Origin: Clostridia bacterium
Lineage (GTDB): Bacteria > Bacillota > Clostridia > Oscillospirales > Ruminococcaceae
Reading direction: 5' to 3'
DNA: 12,431 nt
Assembly (NCBI GenBank): GCA_003246805.1
Contig: QKDG01000113.1
Span: forward strand, 1-12,431
Positions 1 through 5,320 of the stretch are shown here, in pieces. Below the pieces are notes generated by a model. It saw nothing but the letters and a program-made list of their open reading frames with translations, was not told the DNA's origin and did no database searches. The translations under genes were made by a program, and so were the position numbers. Position 1 is the stretch's first letter; each line of letters begins with the position of its first letter.

Positions 1-56
1 ATGTAAAAATACATTTAAATTATATAACATATTTTTCTATATGTAAAGAAGTTTAT

Positions 57-80
57 AAATTTTATTAACAAACAATAACA
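57..80. repeat. Target duplication, left of element copy 1
   Basis: This 24-bp sequence is repeated in direct orientation at 201-224 with three mismatches. The two copies abut the two ends of the 120-bp element exactly. The shared core is TTATTAACAAACAAT. It is read as the target-site duplication of the insertion. Its centre lies on a weak inverted repeat: on the minus strand, ATTGTT and AATAAT around a 4-nt loop in the 201-224 copy, with one G-T pair. Confidence 0.75.
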
Positions 81-200
81 CAGCTTGTAGAAAAAGTCCT
101 TTTCTACAATTTTATAATAAATTGAAGCACGTATTTGCGGGGGCTTTGCGGTCGCCCACACACCCCTTCGCATCAAAAACCATAGTTTTTCTACACTCTG
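81..200 (-). mobile_element. 120-bp MITE-like element, copy 1 (inverted)
   Basis: This is the reverse-orientation copy of a 120-bp element also found at 1012-1131 and about 6822-6941. I count about 8 differences from copy 2 over 120 bp. Read on the minus strand it begins CAGAGTGTAGAAAAA and ends with the complement of CAGCTTGTAGAAAAA, so the termini are 15-bp inverted repeats with 2 mismatches. Inside is a GC-rich core containing a GGGC/GCCC stem-loop and, at the other end, a TGTAGAAAA/TTTTCTACA hairpin. It holds no credible coding sequence. The short open frame that crosses it has no start-site support and runs through the terminal repeats. It is inferred to be a non-autonomous element moved by a transposase encoded elsewhere. 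No transposase is present in the window. Confidence 0.8.
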
Positions 201-224
201 AAATATTATTAACAAACAATGTCA
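201..224. repeat. Target duplication, right of element copy 1
   Basis: Second copy of the 24-bp direct repeat bounding element copy 1, with 21 of 24 positions identical to 57-80. The mismatches lie near the edges of the repeat, as expected for a decaying target duplication. Confidence 0.75.
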
Positions 225-271
225 AATGTTTTTAACAGAGTGCAAAGTCTTACCTAAAAATATGCATTTCC

Positions 272-300
272 TTGATTTATTTTCAGAAAAGGGGTATACT
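272..300 (+). promoter_or_regulatory. Sigma-A promoter of the radical SAM gene at 336
   Basis: TTGATT at 272-277 and TATACT at 295-300 are separated by 17 bp, close to the sigma-A consensus. Transcription would start near 307, giving a leader of about 30 nt. The ribosome binding site GAGG at 322-325 is followed about 10 nt later by the ATG at 336. Confidence 0.7.
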
Positions 301-335
301 TAAATACAATAAATAATTAGCGAGGTAAAGTAATC

Positions 336-935
336 ATGACAATTCTTTATGAAGTTAACAAAAATTTATATATAAATCTCACGAACAAATGCCCTTGCAA
401 CTGTACATTTTGTATAAGGAACAACGGTGATGGCGCTTATGGGTCCGACAGCTTGTGGCTTGAAAGAGACCCTTTTGCGAGAGAGGTTATTGAACAATTA
501 AAATCAAGGGACTTGGACAGCTATGATGAAATTGTTTTCTGTGGCTTTGGTGAGCCTTTTGAGGCGCTTGGAGTAATGCTTGACGTTGCAGGCTATTTGA
601 AATCAGTAACGTCAACAACAATAAGGGTGAACACTAACGGACTATCTGACCTAATCAACCAAAAACCGACAGCGCATTTATTGAATGGGCTGATTGATAT
701 AGTATCTGTAAGCCTGAATGCTGGCACAAAGGCGGAGTATTTGAAGGTTACACGCCCATCATTTGGCGATTCTTCTTATGATGCAATGCTCAAATTTGCC
801 GTTGACTGCAAGAAGTATGTAAAAAGCGTTGTCTTATCTATTGTTGATGTTATTCCCGCTGATGAAATTGAAAAATGCAGGCAAATAAGTAATAAGCTTG
901 ACATTCCACTACGTATAAGAAAATATGATGAATAA
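336..935 (+). CDS. TatD-associated radical SAM protein
   Basis: A 199-residue, compact radical SAM protein. The [4Fe-4S] cluster motif CX3CX2C is at C19, C23 and C26, and the SAM-binding GEP-type motif GFGEP is at residues 70-74. Later strands include VNTNG near residue 100 and a SVSLNAG segment near 125. The short length and the CPCNCTFC cluster context match the family annotated as TatD-associated (TIGR04038), whose substrate is not known to me. The gene has its own promoter (272-300) and ribosome binding site and appears monocistronic, since the next gene is convergent. The name comes from frequent linkage to a TatD-type nuclease gene. None is adjacent downstream, and the gene to the left lies outside the window. 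The metal hydrolase at 5989 is a different family and is not linked. Family assignment is fairly secure; function is unknown. Confidence 0.85.
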   Translation: MTILYEVNKNLYINLTNKCPCNCTFCIRNNGDGAYGSDSLWLERDPFAREVIEQLKSRDLDSYDEIVFCGFGEPFEALGVMLDVAGYLKSVTSTTIRVNTNGLSDLINQKPTAHLLNGLIDIVSVSLNAGTKAEYLKVTRPSFGDSSYDAMLKFAVDCKKYVKSVVLSIVDVIPADEIEKCRQISNKLDIPLRIRKYDE

Positions 936-983
936 TAATTTGCTATAAAATAACGTCATTTGTTAAGTCACAAAGCAAAGAAA

Positions 984-1011
984 AAACGACTACTGTATTC
1001 AGTAGTCGTTA
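984..1011. terminator. Terminator hairpin, left duplicate (copy 2 target)
   Basis: Perfect 11-bp stem AACGACTACTG / CAGTAGTCGTT with loop TATT (985-1010). It lies 49 bp after the stop of the radical SAM gene. On the minus strand it is followed by six T (complement of 981-986), so it was built mainly to end the convergent epimerase transcript. On the plus strand it is followed by TTACAG with no U-tract, because element copy 2 begins at 1012. A 28-bp direct copy of it lies at 1132-1159, and the two copies are separated only by the element. Confidence 0.85.
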
Positions 1012-1131
1012 CAGAGTGTCGAAAAACTATGGTTTTTGATGCGAAGGGGTGTGGGGGCGACCGCAAAGCCCCCGCAAATACGTGCTTAAATCTATAATAA
1101 AATTGCAGAAAAAGGCTTTTTCTACAAGCTG
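1012..1131 (+). mobile_element. 120-bp MITE-like element, copy 2
   Basis: Reference copy, exactly 120 bp. The left end is CAGAGTGTCGAAAAA, and the right end is the complement of CAGCTTGTAGAAAAA. The 40-bp stretch around 1035-1073 is nearly invariant among the three copies and is GC-rich against an AT-rich background. It contains GGGGGC and GCCCCC arms separated by 9 nt. The element sits between two near-identical 28-bp terminator hairpins, so it inserted into one terminator and duplicated it. No coding potential is seen. Confidence 0.85.
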
Positions 1132-1159
1132 AAACGACCACTGTATTCAGTAGTCGTTA
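1132..1159. terminator. Terminator hairpin, right duplicate (copy 2 target)
   Basis: A direct copy of 984-1011 with one substitution (C at 1139 for T at 991). In plus-strand RNA the change gives a C-A mismatch; in minus-strand RNA it gives a tolerated G-U pair. The copy begins 8 bp beyond the epimerase stop on the minus strand, but is then followed by TTTCAGC rather than a long U-tract, so its own termination strength is probably reduced. The distal copy at 984-1011 keeps the U-tract. Confidence 0.8.
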
Positions 1160-1166
1160 ATATGTA

Positions 1167-2102
1167 TTATTTTGTGTTTGCAAGAGTCCATCTGAAAGTC
1201 GAAAATCTTTTAGCCTTTGTGTTGTCATACAGAATATTGCTCGTATAAGTTGATGGGTCAATGAATCTGTAATCTGATTTGCTCTTTTTAGAACCAAAGC
1301 CCCCCAAAATAGAATCTGGGCTTCCTGTACGCTGAACAATTTTGCTTATTCTCTGGAAGGACTTTTCATAAGCTATTATATCCTTTGCAAGAGTAATTTT
1401 TGTATCGCATATATTGTATTCACCACTGTAATGCCCCTGTGGGCCAGCAAGAATTGCATTGATAAATTCAACGAGATTATAGATACAGCACAAGCTGAAG
1501 CCATAAGAACCCTCATTATATAAATAAGCAGCATCCTCCTTAGGGTCATATATTCTGTCTCGTAAATTTTGAGGATAGCTTGATTTGTATATTGGTGCAA
1601 CCCTGAGTATGATAATATTGCTGTCAGATTTTTTGAATGCAGACGCCATATTGTTCTCACTGTCAAGTTTCATCTTTCCGTAATCAGTAACAGGCTTTAA
1701 ATCTGATGCCTCACGAACAGGCTCGCGGGATTTTGTGGGGGCATAAACCTGATGCGTGCTCAAAAGCATTACATCCTTAATTTTAGAAGATTCAACAGCT
1801 TTCCAGAAGTATTTGTCGGCAGCCTTGTTATCGTTGAGTTCCTGGTCGGTTATTACGGATGGGATGTCATTATCCACTGAGTTTGCCAAATAAATTACTG
1901 CGTCAATACTGTTAGATGATAATATGTTGGAGACAGCTGATTTATCAGTGATATTTGCCTGAATGAAAGTATAATTTTCTCTTCCAGCAAATTCGTTGGT
2001 CTTTTTGTCAGTCGCTATAACTTTATAGCCTTTTTTTAGCAAATCAAAGCAAACTTCCATACCAATCGTGCCACTGGCGCCGGTTACAAATACTGTTTTC
2101 AC
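1167..2102 (-). CDS. NAD-dependent epimerase/dehydratase-like SDR
   Basis: A 311-residue extended short-chain dehydrogenase/reductase. The N-terminal Rossmann motif GASGTIG (residues 8-14) is the GxxGxxG NAD(P) site. The acidic D32 after the second strand suggests NAD rather than NADP. The catalytic pair is Y141 and K145 (YGKMK), with S115/T116 as the third member. The remainder is typical of sugar-nucleotide epimerase/dehydratase relatives, but the substrate cannot be inferred. The start codon is GTG, chosen because AAGGGGG lies about 8 nt upstream and the Rossmann strand follows at once. It is transcribed alone from an extended -10 promoter (2155-2182) and ends at the duplicated terminator at 1158-984. 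Confidence 0.85.
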   Translation of the reverse strand: MKTVFVTGASGTIGMEVCFDLLKKGYKVIATDKKTNEFAGRENYTFIQANITDKSAVSNILSSNSIDAVIYLANSVDNDIPSVITDQELNDNKAADKYFWKAVESSKIKDVMLLSTHQVYAPTKSREPVREASDLKPVTDYGKMKLDSENNMASAFKKSDSNIIILRVAPIYKSSYPQNLRDRIYDPKEDAAYLYNEGSYGFSLCCIYNLVEFINAILAGPQGHYSGEYNICDTKITLAKDIIAYEKSFQRISKIVQRTGSPDSILGGFGSKKSKSDYRFIDPSTYTSNILYDNTKAKRFSTFRWTLANTK

Positions 2103-2154
2103 TGTTTTTCCCCCTTGTTTTGTCTTTATAAAGTGTATTATTTAGTTTAAACTT

Positions 2155-2182
2155 ATTATATCATAAAAGAAATAAAAAGCAA
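2155..2182 (-). promoter_or_regulatory. Extended -10 promoter of the epimerase gene
   Basis: On the minus strand, TTGCTT (2182-2177) and TATAAT (2160-2155) are separated by 16 bp, with TGA directly before TATAAT giving an extended -10. The start of transcription would fall near 2148, inside a 10-bp palindrome AGTTTAAACT (2144-2153). Confidence 0.7.
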
Positions 2183-2226
2183 GATGCTTTTGTTTTTTTA
2201 TACTATTTGCTGATTTGCATGCAAGA

Positions 2227-2251
2227 TTATTTGTTTATTTTAAACAAATAA
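2227..2251. repeat. 25-bp palindrome in the divergent intergenic region
   Basis: Perfect 11-bp arms TTATTTGTTTA and TAAACAAATAA flank TTT. It lies between the divergent epimerase (start 2102) and radical SAM (start 2306) genes, about 45 bp upstream of the epimerase -35. No U-tract follows on either strand and no gene ends nearby, so it is not an obvious terminator. It is a candidate operator. The adjoining TTGCATGCAA (2215-2224) is a second short palindrome. The arms are AT-rich, so chance is possible. Confidence 0.45.
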
Positions 2252-2305
2252 AACATAAAATATATTAATAATTAATTACAAAATTCATTTTTATGGGGAG
2301 GTTTT

Positions 2306-3247
2306 ATGAAAAGCCCGTTCAAATATTCTGACGACAACAAAAGATACTACACCTTGAATTGCTTTTTGAGAAGAAAATTCAGTTCAAAAGTGTTTAAGGT
2401 CACCTTAAATGCAGGGATGACCTGCCCTAATCGGGATGGTACAAAATCAATAAAGGGATGCGCTTTTTGTTCTGAGAATAAGAGTGGTGAATTTGCGGGA
2501 AATCCTAAAAACAGCATTGCCGAACAATTTGACAGTATCAGGTTAAAACTTCATCAGAAATGGCCACAGGCGCTTTACATTGCTTATTTTCAGGCGGGAA
2601 CAAACACATATGCACCGCTGGATAAATTAAAAGCAATATATACAGCAGCGCTTAATCTGCCTGGTATAGTTGGGATAAATATCGCTACCCGCCCAGATTG
2701 TATTAATGAAGAAATTGCAGAGTTGTTGAAAATCATTTCTGAAAAAACTTTTCTTACAGTTGAGCTTGGGCTTCAGACTATATTTGACATCACAGCAAAA
2801 GCAATGAATCGTTGCCATTCATATAAAGATTTTCTTGAAGGCTATAATCTGTTAGTATCAAAAGGGATAAATGTGTGTATTCATATAATAGACGGGCTTC
2901 CGGGCGAAACACATGAAATGATGCTAGAAACAGCAAGGGAAATCGCCCGACTTCATCCGCAGAGCGTTAAAATTCATCTATTGCATATTATAAAAGGAAC
3001 ACAAATATACTATGATTTTGTTTCGGGCGGGTTTAAAGAGCTTTCCCTTGAAGAATACGTGCAGGTTGTATGTGACCAGCTTGAAGTTCTCCCCCCTGAT
3101 GTTGTAATACAACGTTTAACTGGTGACGGTGATAAGCGAACCCTTGTCGCCCCATTATGGAGCCTTAAAAAGCTTTGTGTTATCAACGAAATTGATAAGG
3201 AGCTTTTAAGGCGAAACAGCATGCAGGGAATAAAATATTCTTTATAA
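2306..3247 (+). CDS. ytqA: TIGR01212/YtqA-family radical SAM protein
   Basis: A 313-residue radical SAM protein of the YhcC/YtqA (TIGR01212) family. The cluster cysteines are C40, C52 and C55, in the long-spaced CX11CX2C arrangement characteristic of this family. Other family landmarks are FQAGTNTYAP (95-104), ELGLQT (153-158), GLPGET (197-202) and the C-terminal LTGDG...APLWSLKK block (271-289). The length is normal and the protein looks intact. YtqA of Bacillus subtilis has been linked to tRNA modification in the literature as I recall, but the sequence alone does not show the substrate. GGGGAGG at 2295-2301 lies 4 nt before the ATG. I found no convincing promoter hexamers. The gene is upstream of yabP, with 64 bp between them. 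Confidence 0.88.
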   Translation: MKSPFKYSDDNKRYYTLNCFLRRKFSSKVFKVTLNAGMTCPNRDGTKSIKGCAFCSENKSGEFAGNPKNSIAEQFDSIRLKLHQKWPQALYIAYFQAGTNTYAPLDKLKAIYTAALNLPGIVGINIATRPDCINEEIAELLKIISEKTFLTVELGLQTIFDITAKAMNRCHSYKDFLEGYNLLVSKGINVCIHIIDGLPGETHEMMLETAREIARLHPQSVKIHLLHIIKGTQIYYDFVSGGFKELSLEEYVQVVCDQLEVLPPDVVIQRLTGDGDKRTLVAPLWSLKKLCVINEIDKELLRRNSMQGIKYSL

Positions 3248-3270
3248 AGCTGAATTATTCATAAAACGTG

Positions 3271-3298
3271 CTTTTGTAAAATATATATTTTACAAAAG
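3271..3298. repeat. Perfect 28-bp palindrome upstream of yabP
   Basis: Two 14-nt arms, CTTTTGTAAAATAT and its exact complement, meet with no spacer. The 3' arm touches the yabP ribosome binding site (AGGGGG, 3297-3302). It is followed by GGGG rather than T, so it is not a conventional terminator for the preceding gene. It could be an operator, or an RNA hairpin beside the ribosome binding site. Confidence 0.6.
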
Positions 3299-3311
3299 GG
3301 GGCGTGTCTTT

Positions 3312-3602
3312 ATGGCTAATAATATTAAAGAAACAACACCGAAGGGGTTCCACAATCTTTTTCTTGAAAACAGGAATGTTTTATCGCTGACGGGAGTAAC
3401 AGATGTGGAAAACTTTGATGAAAAAAGCATTATGCTATATACTCAGTTAGGGGAGCTGACAATTCAGGGCAAGGATTTGAGAATAAACTCAATGAGCGTT
3501 GAAACAGGGGATTTGTCAGTTGAGGGGGATATCTGGTCAATACAATATGGTGATAAGGACAATAAAAAGTCACCGACATTTTTTTCAAAGCTGTTTAAAT
3601 GA
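3312..3602 (+). CDS. yabP: Sporulation protein YabP
   Basis: A 96-residue YabP-family protein. The core runs from residue 14 to about 80, with the conserved pattern of short strands (NRNVLSLTGVTDVENFDE, LYTQLGELTIQGKDL, and LSVEGDIWSIQY). The ending KSPTFFSKLFK is typical. In Bacillus subtilis, yabP and yabQ are expressed in the mother cell and are linked to spore-coat/cortex assembly. GGGGG at 3298-3302 is 9 nt before the ATG. The stop overlaps the yabQ start by 4 nt (ATGA), so translation is coupled. The palindrome at 3271-3298 may control it. Confidence 0.93.
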   Translation: MANNIKETTPKGFHNLFLENRNVLSLTGVTDVENFDEKSIMLYTQLGELTIQGKDLRINSMSVETGDLSVEGDIWSIQYGDKDNKKSPTFFSKLFK

Positions 3603-4165
3603 TGGAAACTTTTTTCAATGTATCCGAACAAACACAGCTCTTCCTCTGGGCTTGTGTTCTGGGCGCCTTCACAGGAATTTTCTATGACATATTCCGCGTT
3701 CTGAGAATACTGATAAAGCACAATAGCTTTGTGGTTTTTATCGAAGATATTATATTTACACTGTTTTTTGGGATGTCACTCTTTATTTTCGCAACTGAAA
3801 AAGCAAGGGGCGAAGTAAGGTTTTTTATGCTTTTTGGTGCCTTGCTTGGCTTTATAATTTATTATATGACCATTGGTTTTTTGATGGTTAATATAATAAA
3901 AAGAATAATCGGCGTTATTAAGAAGGTTATGAGGTTATTATATAAGCATTTGTTTGCGCACATTTTGCGATTTTTTAGTGATGTTGCCAAAAAATTAAGG
4001 ATAAAATTTGTTGAAGTAGCAACAAAATTAAAAAAAGTCTATTTCACTAACAAAAAACCCTTGAAAGAAGATAAACATATCGTGTATAATAAACATAAAA
4101 GCCGACGTGTAAAAACGAAACGGAGTGATAACAGAAATGGCAAGAAAAAAGGGCAGGAAAAATAA
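3599..4165 (+). CDS. yabQ: Sporulation protein YabQ
   Basis: A 188-residue membrane protein of the YabQ family. About four hydrophobic segments lie in the first 105 residues, roughly 11-30, 42-60, 72-95 and 90-108; the last two run close together. The landmark GAFTGIFYDIFRVLR follows the first helix. The C-terminal 60 residues are very Lys/Arg-rich (KKKGQEK at the end) and probably cytoplasmic. In B. subtilis YabQ is needed for a normal spore cortex. It starts within the yabP stop (ATGA). A second in-frame ATG directly follows the first, so the exact start is uncertain by one codon. The 3' end overlaps the next gene. Confidence 0.92.
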   Translation: MMETFFNVSEQTQLFLWACVLGAFTGIFYDIFRVLRILIKHNSFVVFIEDIIFTLFFGMSLFIFATEKARGEVRFFMLFGALLGFIIYYMTIGFLMVNIIKRIIGVIKKVMRLLYKHLFAHILRFFSDVAKKLRIKFVEVATKLKKVYFTNKKPLKEDKHIVYNKHKSRRVKTKRSDNRNGKKKGQEK

Positions 4166-4445
4166 GAAGTTCAGCTTATTGGGGATATTATGCCGTGTGG
4201 CTGTTTTTTGCCTGTGCGGATATTGCGTTGTCACGCTTATATCTCAGCAGCTTACTATTTATGAGAAGAAAAAGGAAATTAATGAAATTAACACTCAGAT
4301 TATTATAGAAAAACAGAATGTAGACGATTTTAATCGCTTGCTTTCTCTGACAGATGAAAAGAGCTTTATGGAAAAAATAGCAATTGAACGCTTAGGCTAT
4401 GCGTATCCAAACGAAAAAAGATATTTTGATATTTCAAAATATTAA
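4137..4445 (+). CDS. divIC: Septum formation initiator (DivIC/FtsB family)
   Basis: A 102-residue bitopic membrane protein of the FtsB/DivIC family, part of the FtsL-FtsB-FtsQ (FtsL-DivIC-DivIB) divisome subcomplex. It has a basic N-terminus (MARKKGRKNKK), one membrane span at about residues 13-35, an extracytoplasmic coiled-coil at about 40-70 (EKKKEINEINTQI), and the family's closing motif ERLGYAYPNE near residues 82-91. I prefer ATG 4137 over the in-frame GTG at 4125, because GGAG (4122-4125) can serve ATG 4137 and nothing serves the GTG. The gene overlaps yabQ by 29 nt. The gene order yabP-yabQ-divIC-S1 gene is the conserved Firmicutes cluster. Confidence 0.88.
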   Translation: MARKKGRKNKKFSLLGILCRVAVFCLCGYCVVTLISQQLTIYEKKKEINEINTQIIIEKQNVDDFNRLLSLTDEKSFMEKIAIERLGYAYPNEKRYFDISKY

Positions 4446-4454
4446 TAATAATAT
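4426..4454 (+). promoter_or_regulatory. Possible internal promoter for the S1 gene
   Basis: TTGATA (4426-4431) and TAATAT (4449-4454) are separated by 17 bp at the very end of divIC. It would give a leader of about 25 nt before the S1-gene ATG. The region is very AT-rich, so hexamer matches are easy to find, and the call is tentative. Confidence 0.4.
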
Positions 4455-4486
4455 AATATGTAATAAGAGAGGATTAAAAATTCTGT

Positions 4487-4960
4487 ATGCAGCTTGAAAA
4501 AGGAAAAATTTATGATGGCAAGGTTACTGGCATAACCAAATTTGGTGCATTTGTTGAAATTGAAAAAGGCGTTACAGGAATGGTTCATATCTCTGAGGTT
4601 GCAAACGGCTTTGTTTCAGAAATAAAGGACCATTTGCAAGAGGGGCAAACTGTTAAGGTTAAAGTACTGACTATTGCAGAAGACGGCAAAATTGGCTTAT
4701 CTATCAAAAAAGCAACTGAAACACCAAGGCCACCAAGGCAACAGAATTTCAGGCGGGATGATAAACCTGGCGGAAATAATAATTTTAACAGGCAATCAAA
4801 TTATTCAAATGAAAAAAAGCAAAACCAGCCACCTGCAAATTCATTTGAGGATATGTTAAGCAAATTCAAGCAGAATTCTGAGGAAAAGATGGGCGACTTA
4901 AAGCGAAATATCGATTCCAAAAGGAAGAGTGGTTCAAGGCGCTCAGGCCCTAAATCTTAA
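4487..4960 (+). CDS. yabR: S1 domain RNA-binding protein (YabR-like)
   Basis: A 157-residue protein with one N-terminal S1 RNA-binding domain (residues 1-74: GKIYDGKVTGITKFGAFVE..., GMVHISEVA near 31-39, GQTVKVKVL, DGKIGLSIKKA). The C-terminal half is hydrophilic and low-complexity, rich in N, Q, R and K, and is probably disordered; it may add nonspecific RNA affinity. This matches the S1 gene that follows divIC in many Firmicutes (yabR in Bacillus). GAGAGG (4467-4472) lies 14 nt before the ATG, which is unusually far. The S1 fold begins directly at this ATG, so the start is still preferred. It may be read through from divIC (41-bp gap) or from its own promoter, and it ends at the 4968-4993 terminator. 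Confidence 0.88.
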   Translation: MQLEKGKIYDGKVTGITKFGAFVEIEKGVTGMVHISEVANGFVSEIKDHLQEGQTVKVKVLTIAEDGKIGLSIKKATETPRPPRQQNFRRDDKPGGNNNFNRQSNYSNEKKQNQPPANSFEDMLSKFKQNSEEKMGDLKRNIDSKRKSGSRRSGPKS

Positions 4961-4967
4961 ATAAATT

Positions 4968-4993
4968 CAGGCGGTAAAATTACCGCCTGTTTT
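4968..4993 (+). terminator. Terminator after the yabPQ-divIC-S1 cluster
   Basis: CAGGCGGTAA (4968-4977) pairs with TTACCGCCTG (4980-4989), followed by TTTT (4990-4993). The stem is GC-rich and begins 8 bp after the S1-gene stop. It separates the cluster from the DUF4321 gene. Confidence 0.85.
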
Positions 4994-5026
4994 CGTATAC
5001 AATTTTAATTTAAAGGGGAAATTAAT

Positions 5027-5302
5027 ATGGCGAAAGGCTTTAAAAAAACGACGGCTTTTATCTTCTTTATTCTTGCTGGTATTGTTCTTGGGGGATTTAT
5101 CAGCCATATATGCGCCTCACAGCAATATCTTGGATGGCTCGCATGGGGGCAGCAAATAGGATTGTCAACAAACAGCCCCGCTGTTATTGACCTTGTAATA
5201 ATCAAATTTGCAATAGGATTTGAGCTTAATGTTACCGTTGCTCAGATTTTTACTGTTATATTGTCTATATTGCTTTTTAATAAAACCTGCAAATCTCTTT
5301 AA
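5027..5302 (+). CDS. DUF4321 family membrane protein
   Basis: A 91-residue protein with two hydrophobic segments, about residues 9-30 (with the GIVLGGFISHI landmark) and 70-86. Between them is a short non-cytoplasmic or re-entrant stretch (LGWLAWGQQIGLS). The pattern fits the small DUF4321 family found across Clostridia; no function is known to me. AAGGGGAA (5013-5020) lies 6 nt before the ATG. The gene follows the S1-gene terminator, so it probably has its own promoter, though I could not locate one confidently. It converges on spoVAC with 18 bp between stops and no visible hairpin there. Confidence 0.75.
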   Translation: MAKGFKKTTAFIFFILAGIVLGGFISHICASQQYLGWLAWGQQIGLSTNSPAVIDLVIIKFAIGFELNVTVAQIFTVILSILLFNKTCKSL

Positions 5303-5320
5303 TTAATCAGGTGTTTAGTT

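Noticed and set aside
15..215. 66-codon open frame on the minus strand
   Set aside because: It runs through element copy 1 and its flanks. Related frames are broken in the other copies, and no ribosome binding site is seen.
57..224. Possible CRISPR or phage attachment site, suggested by direct repeats around a short insert
   Set aside because: Only two repeat units per site, different sequences at each site, and the same 120-bp insert with terminal inverted repeats each time; transposition explains it better.
235..241. CAGAGTG, matching the left end of the repeat element
   Set aside because: Only 7 bp match and the following bases do not continue the terminal repeat; likely chance.
2174..2200. 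AAAAGCA/TGCTTTT hairpin followed by a T-run on the plus strand
   Set aside because: Resembles a weak terminator, but no plus-strand gene ends here and it overlaps the -35 of the epimerase promoter; most likely incidental.
4125..4136. GTG start for divIC
   Set aside because: No ribosome binding site lies upstream of it, and GGAG overlaps the codon itself; ATG 4137 fits better.
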